Shown here piece after piece: positions 6,369 through 9,788 of a stretch of 9,788 bases of DNA; the first letter of the stretch is position 1; each line of letters opens with the position of its first letter. Source of the stretch: RGDT01 sp964630925 (lineage in GTDB: Bacteria; Planctomycetota; Planctomycetia; Gemmatales; Gemmataceae); NCBI GenBank assembly GCA_964630925.1, contig CAZVZK010000254.1:1-9788 (forward strand). The letters run 5' to 3'. The notes beneath the pieces were generated by a model that saw only the letters and a list, made by a program, of their open reading frames with translations, made no database searches and had not been told where the DNA came from. The position numbers were made by a program, and so were the translations under genes.

Positions 6369-6510
6369 GGCACCGCCCGATTCGCCGTCCTATCCGACGC
6401 ACTGGAAGAGGCAGGCTGCACCGAAGAGCCTCTCCTGTCGCACCTGCGTTCGGCGGGGGCCGCAGGTGCGTGGGTGCTGGGCGGTGGATCTGGTGTTGGG
6501 CAAGGGGTGA
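6369..6510 (+). pseudogene. Truncated, frameshifted 3' remnant of an MTEAEW-family gene
   Basis: The last ~46 codons of a relative of the intact 8618-9370 gene. The first part reads GTARFAVLSDALEEAGC then LLSHLRSAG, matching DTARLGVLADALEEAGC and ILSHLRSAG of the intact copy (its residues 205-232). A run of five G (6455-6459), where the intact gene has four, shifts the frame. In the frame 1 base back the text resumes as GPQVRGCWAVDLVLGKG and stops at TGA 6508-6510, matching the intact copy to its last residue. Everything 5' of 6369 is missing; lipA leader DNA lies there instead. One caution: a sequencing error in the G run could fake the frameshift, but the 5' truncation would remain. Confidence 0.85.
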
Positions 6511-6520
6511 GCGGGGTGTT

Positions 6521-6633
6521 GCGGGGCGGGGTGTTGTCGTCGGCCCGCCCCGCCGTAAACGACGGGGCTACAAACCCAAGCCCCGTGAACGGGGCTCAAA
6601 GCGGCGGCTCGTCAACGCCCCTGAATGCTGACC
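6521..6633. repeat. Structured repeat unit 1 (113 bp) with inverted ends
   Basis: The unit opens with GCGGGGCGGGGTGTTGTC (6521-6538) and closes with a 28-bp block at 6606-6633 that includes GTCAACGCCCCTGAATGC. Both blocks recur in unit 2 (6758-6871). The ends pair with each other: GGGGTGTTG (6528-6536) with CAACGCCCC (6613-6621), nine pairs including one G-T. The core holds two further hairpins, 6547-6568 and 6579-6596. Similarity with unit 2 continues past the right block into GACGCGC at 6639-6645. Confidence 0.8.
6547..6596. repeat. Two adjacent hairpins in the core of repeat unit 1
   Basis: The first stem, 6547-6568, pairs GCCCCG with CGGGGC, then one mismatch, then CG/CG and loop TAAA. 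The second, 6579-6596, is AGCCCCG / CGGGGCT with loop TGAA. Between them is tacaaaccca. The two share the AGCCCCGT...ACGGGGCT theme in the same arrangement, as if one arose from the other. Confidence 0.7.
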
Positions 6634-6757
6634 GGTGGGACGCGCTCCGCTGCGTGTCGCGGCTACCCAAGACCCCGGGCTCGCAGAGCCTCGGCCGGGG
6701 CAACGGCCAGCAGCCGTCGCCGCAGCGGCTCCAACAGCCAGCGGTGGGGTAGTGGTC
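6634..6757. other. Spacer between the two repeat units
   Basis: These 124 bases contain no supported gene. The first ~30 bases continue the loose similarity between the right flanks of the two units. The rest contains a small GGCTC/GAGCC hairpin near 6679-6691. Minus-strand translation shows a helix-like Ala/Leu/Arg stretch without a start or ribosome site, which I do not accept as coding. Confidence 0.4.
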
Positions 6758-6871
6758 GCGGGGCGGGGTGTTGTCTGCCGCATCTGCTCTCGGCCTGGGG
6801 GACGCAAAGGATGGGGTGGTAGGGGGACCGGGAGCAGATGCCCGGCTCGTCAACACCCCTGAATGCTGACC
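6758..6871. repeat. Structured repeat unit 2 (114 bp) with inverted ends
   Basis: The left block (6758-6775) is identical to 6521-6538, and the right block (6844-6871) differs from 6606-6633 at one base (A for G at 6855). The outer stem is GGGGTGTTG (6765-6773) with CAACACCCC (6851-6859), nine perfect pairs. A second stem pairs 6780-6793 (GCATCTGCTCTCGG) with 6828-6841, fourteen pairs with one G-T. The core between is unrelated to that of unit 1. The whole folds as one long arm of about 95 bases. Confidence 0.82.
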
Positions 6872-6982
6872 CGCTGCGACGCGCCTCCGGTCGTCGTGCC
6901 TCGTCTGATCTGCGACAGGGGCGGCATGGGCTGGCCCCAGTGCGCCCTCTCGCTGATCGGTGCCGTTGTCGAGGGGGCCGGC
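6872..6982. other. Non-coding stretch after repeat unit 2
   Basis: These 111 bases separate repeat unit 2 from the minus-strand gene ending at 6983. The first part (to about 6905) resembles the DNA after unit 1. I see no gene, promoter or further repeat apart from the hairpin at its right edge. Confidence 0.4.
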
Positions 6983-6995
6983 TCAGTGCCGGCCC
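6975..6995 (-). terminator. Hairpin spanning the stop codon of the 6983 gene
   Basis: GGGCCGGC (6975-6982) pairs with GCCGGCCC (6988-6995), eight pairs around the loop TCAGT, which contains the TGA stop of the minus-strand gene. No T tract follows on the minus strand. It may slow RNA polymerase or the terminating ribosome; a role is not proven. Confidence 0.35.
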
Positions 6996-7705
6996 TCGTA
7001 GCGGAACGGCCCCTTGGGGTCGTCCGCCTCGGCGGCGGGCGGCGCGGGGGGCGGCGGGGGGCACTCGTCTCCCAGCCAGGACGCGATGGCCTCCCACGCC
7101 TGGAAGCCGGCCTCCCCGAGCATGCTCCGCGCGCCCCCCTCGGCGTCGAATCCGAGCAGGCCCACGCCCCCGGACCAGGCGTCCGCCGTGCCGTCGGTGA
7201 AGACTCGCAGCCGGCCCCAGCACCTATCACCCCACCGCCCGTCGAAGTGGAGCCAGTCCCGCCAGTTCACCAGCCACTCCACGCGGCTGGCCTCCTTGCC
7301 GGCGTAGAACTCCTCCCGGCCGACGGCCATGCGCCGGACCCAGGGCTCGACCAGCCAGTACTTCTCCCGACGCCGCATGGGGCGGCCCAGCAGGGCCGGG
7401 TAGCCGTCCTCGGCCCGGTCCCAGCCGGCCCAGAAGCCCTGCATCGCCTGGTGGTGCCGGGCGAGCTCCACGCCGACCAGCGGCATCATCGACTCGGGGA
7501 TCTTCCCGTCCACCACGAAGGAGATCAAGTCCTCGAACGGGGGCCGGGCGTGCGGCGCGAGGAACACCTGGAAGTCCCAAAGGGGGTCGAAGAAGGTGTC
7601 CAGGGCCAGGTCGTGCAGGTAGAGCCCCCGCGGCCGGCCGGGGTCGGGCCGGTCTAACTGCCTCAGGTGCCTGCCCGTCCGCGGGCATATCTCGAACCAG
7701 CACAT
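6983..7705 (-). CDS. Trp-rich protein of unknown function
   Basis: This 240-residue protein is not one I recognise. The start at 7705 (MCWFEICPRTGRH) is chosen because AGGAGGT lies 7 bases upstream; the open frame extends to 7909, but that extension is Arg-rich with atypical codons. It contains 14 Trp (about 6%), several in one block (VEWLVNWRDWLHF, then RWGDRCWGR). CPRTGR near the N-terminus has one Cys of a possible metal site, but no partner Cys pair is obvious. The C-terminus is a Pro/Ala-rich tail (ECPPPPPAPPAAEADD). No signal peptide or membrane segment is seen. It is probably a soluble lineage-specific protein transcribed alone from a -10-like element about 110 bases upstream. Confidence 0.8.
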   Translation of the reverse strand: MCWFEICPRTGRHLRQLDRPDPGRPRGLYLHDLALDTFFDPLWDFQVFLAPHARPPFEDLISFVVDGKIPESMMPLVGVELARHHQAMQGFWAGWDRAEDGYPALLGRPMRRREKYWLVEPWVRRMAVGREEFYAGKEASRVEWLVNWRDWLHFDGRWGDRCWGRLRVFTDGTADAWSGGVGLLGFDAEGGARSMLGEAGFQAWEAIASWLGDECPPPPPAPPAAEADDPKGPFRYEGRH

Positions 7706-7921
7706 GCCGCCGACCTCCTGGCCCCACCCCATCACACACCTGGGGCACGCGGCCCACCGCACAGCTACGCCGCGAACATTGCCTGGGGTGTACCCCTCGC
7801 CCCCCGCGCTTCGCATTGTAGGGACTCGGGGCCGGCGGGCGTGTCGCCGGTGTCGTGGTCGTCGCGGAAGTCGTCGGTGTCGTCGCGGCCGGGGCCGCCG
7901 GTTAGTCACGGCGTTGCCACA
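7706..7921 (-). other. Intergenic leader region with -10 element and small palindrome
   Basis: These 216 bases lie between the DUF2007-like gene and the Trp-rich gene. They hold TACAAT (minus strand, 7819-7814), a palindrome GGGGT-GT-ACCCC (7785-7796) within the inferred leader, and at 7841-7890 a degenerate GTC-rich trinucleotide stretch. No gene with a start and ribosome site was found in it. Confidence 0.5.
7814..7819 (-). promoter_or_regulatory. -10-like TACAAT upstream of the Trp-rich gene
   Basis: TACAAT on the minus strand is a 5-of-6 match, about 110 bases before the ATG at 7705. No clear -35 is seen. It would give an unusually long leader for this window, about 100 bases, containing the GGGGT/ACCCC palindrome. 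Confidence 0.4.
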
Positions 7922-8200
7922 TTACGGGCCGTACTCGATGTAGTCCTCACTCGCAACCGAGGAGAGAACCTTAATCGAATACTCTCGGCCTCCCGCATCT
8001 GAGTGAAGCAACCGGATCGCCTCGGATGCACGTTGGTTTGGCACGAAGACGTGGTACACCTTCGATCCCTCGATGGCGTTTGCGATGCCGTGCAGTTCGA
8101 GCAGTTGGTTGGCTCTCCTGTGCGCGACCGTGTCGGAGCCGCTGAGCTCAGCCACAGCCGCCCACCCCTCACGCCACAGCGTTGCGATACGATGTTCCAA
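7922..8200 (-). CDS. Small DUF2007-like protein
   Basis: This is a 92-residue protein. The ATG at 8200 has GGAGGG with a 7-base spacer, 15 bases after the stop of a frameshifted micro-ORF on the same strand. Residues about 28-65 (RRANQLLELHGIANAI, then KVYHVFVPNQRASEAIRLL) follow the layout of DUF2007/PII-like small domains: a helix that ends in HGI, a strand, V-VP, then an Ala-rich helix. The C-terminus (REYSIKVLSSVASEDYIEYGP) looks like a final strand with an acidic tail. DUF2007 proteins have no firm function and are sometimes called putative signal transducers. The likeness is by eye only. Confidence 0.72.
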   Translation of the reverse strand: MEHRIATLWREGWAAVAELSGSDTVAHRRANQLLELHGIANAIEGSKVYHVFVPNQRASEAIRLLHSDAGGREYSIKVLSSVASEDYIEYGP

Positions 8201-8215
8201 GCTGCCGCCCTCCGC

Positions 8216-8364
8216 TCAGTCCTCGTGTGTGTCGATGATGCCAGAGGTGGGGTCGTACGCATACTCGTCGTGGAGCAGGCCGGCCAGCTCGGCCACTCTG
8301 GACGCCGCGAGCGTGGCCCCGCCTTCCTGCGGCGTGGCGGCCCGTTCTGTCTGGCGTCGGGCAT
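8216..8364 (-). pseudogene. Micro-ORF with apparent -1 frameshift, upstream of the DUF2007-like gene
   Basis: From about 8358 to the TGA at 8216-8218 the minus strand encodes a protein-like text with typical codons (TERAATPQEGG..., LAASRVAELAGLLHDEYA, then DPTSGIIDTHED), but this frame has no usable start: it is closed upstream by TAG. An ATG at 8364 (MPDA...) lies one frame off, 13 bases after a good -10 element. One missing base, or a -1 slip after about codon 4, would join them into a 49-residue protein ending 15 bases before the 8200 gene. It may be a broken gene, a sequencing error, or rarely programmed shifting. Function is unknown. Confidence 0.5.
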
Positions 8365-8383
8365 GGTCGGAACCCCCGAGGAC

Positions 8384-8389
8384 ATTCTA
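8384..8389 (-). promoter_or_regulatory. -10-like TAGAAT for the micro-ORF / DUF2007-like unit
   Basis: TAGAAT on the minus strand (5 of 6) lies 19 bases before the ATG at 8364. No good -35 is seen at 16-18 bp. It would serve the frameshifted micro-ORF and the 7922-8200 gene as one transcript. Confidence 0.4.
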
Positions 8390-8591
8390 CCGCACCCGCC
8401 CGCCGGCCCGCCACGCCGGCAGGGGATGATGTGGGCCGGCAATGGCCCCGTGGGCAGCCGCACCCCCTCCGCCCGGCCCGCCGGATGGCATCCGCCGGCA
8501 GCGGGCGGCATCGGGTTGCAGCCGGATGGGCGGGATGGGCCTGTTGGGCCGCCACCGGCGGAGGGAGGGTGTCGGCGGCGGGGCCGGCGGC
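8390..8591. other. GC-rich divergent intergenic region
   Basis: This is the start-to-start region between the minus-strand micro-ORF unit and the plus-strand gene at 8618. It consists of GC-rich CCGGCGG-type text with small local palindromes. I see no gene and no clear operator beyond the two -10-like elements at its edges. Confidence 0.4.
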
Positions 8592-8597
8592 TATCCT
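8592..8597 (+). promoter_or_regulatory. Weak -10-like TATCCT before the 8618 gene
   Basis: TATCCT lies 20 bases before the ATG at 8618, with no recognisable -35 17 bp upstream. The leader would be about 14 bases and consist of little more than the ribosome site GGAGGG (8605-8610). Confidence 0.3.
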
Positions 8598-8617
8598 CAC
8601 TGGTGGAGGGCGTGCGC

Positions 8618-9370
8618 ATGACGGAGGCGGAGTGGCTGGCGTGCGAGGACCAGTTGCAGATGCTGGCCTCCCTGTCGGTGGACGCGAAGTCACGGAAGGC
8701 GCAGCTCTTCCACGTCGCCTGCTGTCGCCGTGTCTGGGCGCACTTCCCCGAGGATCAATACAGGGAGGACATCCTGCTCGGCGAGCGGGACGCCGACGGC
8801 CTGGCATCGTCGGACGAGATGTATCAACGGTGGGCGCAGCTCCAAAGCTCCCACGAGGCGTTTTGGGATACGGAGGGGTGGAACGACGATAACCCGAGGG
8901 CGGCCGGCTACACGATCTCCTGCTGGCTGCTGCTGGCGGGGGACCATGAGGCGAAGTCTTGCGGCGAGAGTGCGGCGCGGCTGGCGGGCCTCGCCCACCG
9001 GGCGGGGCAGTCCCTCCGGTCGGAGCGGTGGTTCGGTAGCGATGCGTGGTGGGAGGGGGAGGCGGATGCCGCCGCGAAAGCCGAGCGCGTGGCGCAGTGC
9101 CACCTCCTGCGCGACATCTTCGGCAACCCCTTCCGCCCCGTTGCCTTCGGGGCCACGCGAAGGACGGCCACGGCACTATCTCTCGCACAAGCCGCCTACG
9201 AGGAGCGTGAGCTGCCCTCGGGCCATCTCGATACCGCCAGGCTTGGCGTCCTCGCCGACGCGCTGGAGGAGGCGGGATGCGCCGACGAGGGCATCCTGTC
9301 GCATCTGCGTTCGGCGGGGCCGCATGTCCGGGGGTGCTGGGCGGTGGACCTCGTGCTGGGGAAGGGGTGA
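8618..9370 (+). CDS. MTEAEW...LADALEEAGC family protein, Gemmata-type paralogous family
   Basis: This 250-residue protein belongs to a family I associate with Gemmata-type genomes, where many copies occur; its function is not known. The ATG at 8618 has GGAGGG with a 7-base spacer; the open frame extends upstream to 8003 but with no ribosome site. Characteristic parts are the start MTEAEWLACEDQLQML, RKAQLFHVACCRRVW with a Cys pair, an Ala-rich helical middle with several Trp, GNPFRPV near residue 170, and the C-terminus LADALEEAGCADEGIL, then GPHVRGCWAVDLVLGKG. It contains no signal peptide. A decayed copy of the same C-terminus lies at 6369-6510. Its stop is only 9 bases from the stop of the converging gene at 9380. 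Confidence 0.85.
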   Translation: MTEAEWLACEDQLQMLASLSVDAKSRKAQLFHVACCRRVWAHFPEDQYREDILLGERDADGLASSDEMYQRWAQLQSSHEAFWDTEGWNDDNPRAAGYTISCWLLLAGDHEAKSCGESAARLAGLAHRAGQSLRSERWFGSDAWWEGEADAAAKAERVAQCHLLRDIFGNPFRPVAFGATRRTATALSLAQAAYEERELPSGHLDTARLGVLADALEEAGCADEGILSHLRSAGPHVRGCWAVDLVLGKG

Positions 9371-9379
9371 GGGGCTTCG

Positions 9380-9634
9380 TTAGCCGGCCAGCACGGCGCG
9401 ATGCAGCTCCTCCTCGAAGCGGTCACGGTCCAGCACGCCGAAGGCGTCGAGGAAGTGCCGGGTCGCGCCCTGGTGCGACAAGGAGACGCCGTCCGCCTCC
9501 TGGCTAGCGGGGTAGACGAGCCGGCACCCGGAGGCGTGGTCGGCGATGAAGTAGCCGCCGGGGGCCTTCTGGATCGTGAAGCCCAGGGACAGGAGCAGCG
9601 AACGCAGGGCGGCGAACGGCACCGTGCTACTCAT
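9380..9634 (-). CDS. Small HicA-like protein, second gene of an overlapping pair
   Basis: This is an 84-residue protein. The ATG at 9634 lies inside the 3' end of the upstream gene (8-base overlap), with GGGGAG 10 bases upstream. The order is helix (FAALRSLLLSLGF), strand-turn-strand (TIQKAPGGYFIADHASGCRLVYP), a V-LSHQG segment, then helices (FLDAFGVLDRDRFEEELHRA). That is the general plan of small HicA/dsRBD-like proteins (LR-LL--LGF, an H-S--- strand, then L---G). The canonical HicA catalytic His context (GSHH) is not clear, so a toxin role is speculative. The overlap with its partner is typical of translationally coupled pairs. Confidence 0.75.
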   Translation of the reverse strand: MSSTVPFAALRSLLLSLGFTIQKAPGGYFIADHASGCRLVYPASQEADGVSLSHQGATRHFLDAFGVLDRDRFEEELHRAVLAG

Positions 9635-9788
9635 GGTGGTCGATCTCCCCGGGGAACTGGGCCACGACCTGATCGCGGAATCGGCGGAATCGCCGGACGG
9701 CGTCGGGATCGAGGACATTCGCCGCCGGGACGGCGAGCGTCATCGTCTCCGGGAGGGCGAAGCGGTTGAAGCCAGGCAGGGCGGCGAG
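9627..9788 (-). CDS. Partner of the 9380 gene, 5' end outside the window
   Basis: These are the last 53 residues of a protein, missing at its N-terminus. The frame runs open from the window edge to TAG at 9629-9627, with codons typical of the neighbourhood. The text reads FNRFALPETMTLAVPAANVL, then DPDAVRRFRRFRDQVVAQFPGEIDHHE. The Arg/Phe-rich helix followed by an acidic/His tail is not a family I recognise. The last eight bases overlap the next gene (ATGAGTAG), so the two are probably translated together. If the downstream gene is HicA-like this could be its partner; the visible part is too short to tell. Confidence 0.65.
   Translation of the reverse strand, partial: LAALPGFNRFALPETMTLAVPAANVLDPDAVRRFRRFRDQVVAQFPGEIDHHE

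Noticed and set aside
6663..6757. Minus-strand helix-like text (LLEPLRRRLLAVAPAEALRA)
   Set aside because: No start, no ribosome site, stop codons close by, and it lies between two non-coding repeat units; chance open frame in GC-rich DNA is simpler.
6521..6871. CRISPR-like array
   Set aside because: There are only two units of about 113 bp; ends are repeated but spacing, size and stem-forming ends do not fit repeats and spacers, and no cas gene is near.
7765..7905. Asp-rich minus-strand reading (RDDTDDFRDDHDTGDT) with C-ending codons
   Set aside because: It has no start codon or ribosome site, is closed by TGA at 7908, and the pattern follows from a GTC-rich trinucleotide stretch.
7706..7909. 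N-terminal extension of the Trp-rich gene to the ATG at 7909
   Set aside because: The extension is Arg/Pro/His-rich with atypical codons, and AGGAGGT lies just before the ATG at 7705.
8003..8617. Upstream extension of the 8618 gene frame to 8003
   Set aside because: It is antisense to the DUF2007-like gene and crosses the intergenic region; the family start MTEAEW and the ribosome site are at 8618.

Overview
The window is about 70% GC and reads as chromosome of a planctomycete, most probably of the Gemmata lineage (Gemmataceae). Support: very GC-rich third codon positions; short leaders with GTACAATG- or TAGAATG-like -10 elements; several small genes of unknown function with strong GGAGG-type ribosome sites; and a gene (8618-9370) plus a broken relative (6369-6510) of the MTEAEW...LADALEEAGC type, which I recall, without having searched, as a paralogous family of Gemmata-type genomes. 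Everything here is read from sequence by eye.

Left part (1-2100): the 3' two thirds of a groEL gene, then two small plus-strand genes of unknown function (1214-1528, sigma region 2-like at best; 1563-1997). A 33-bp hairpin, identical base for base, follows groEL and follows the second small gene, so the pair sits between two copies. Next is an exported transglutaminase-like protein with a C-terminal helical (TPR-like) half (2154-3200).

Middle (3201-6303): the exported protein gene converges with a four-gene minus-strand operon. Between them lies a low-GC inverted array of 11-bp TTGACAGCCAG repeats around a strong bidirectional terminator hairpin. Read in the direction of transcription the operon is lipA (lipoyl synthase), tmk (dTMP kinase), holB (DNA polymerase III delta prime) and a small probably exported protein. 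lipA/tmk and tmk/holB overlap, and one promoter is visible upstream of lipA. The operon thus joins cofactor synthesis with dTTP supply and the clamp loader.

Right part (6304-9788) is accessory in character. It opens with a frameshifted 3' remnant of an MTEAEW-family gene. Two ~113-bp structured repeat units with matching ends and different cores follow. Then come a Trp-rich unknown gene (minus), a small DUF2007-like gene preceded by a frameshifted micro-ORF (minus), an intact MTEAEW-family gene (plus), and converging on it a small HicA-like gene that overlaps an incomplete upstream partner (minus). No tRNA, rRNA, CRISPR array, transposase or phage gene was seen. The most interesting features are the paired repeat units next to the pseudogene, the inverted 11-bp array, and the duplicated hairpin around the two-gene unit.
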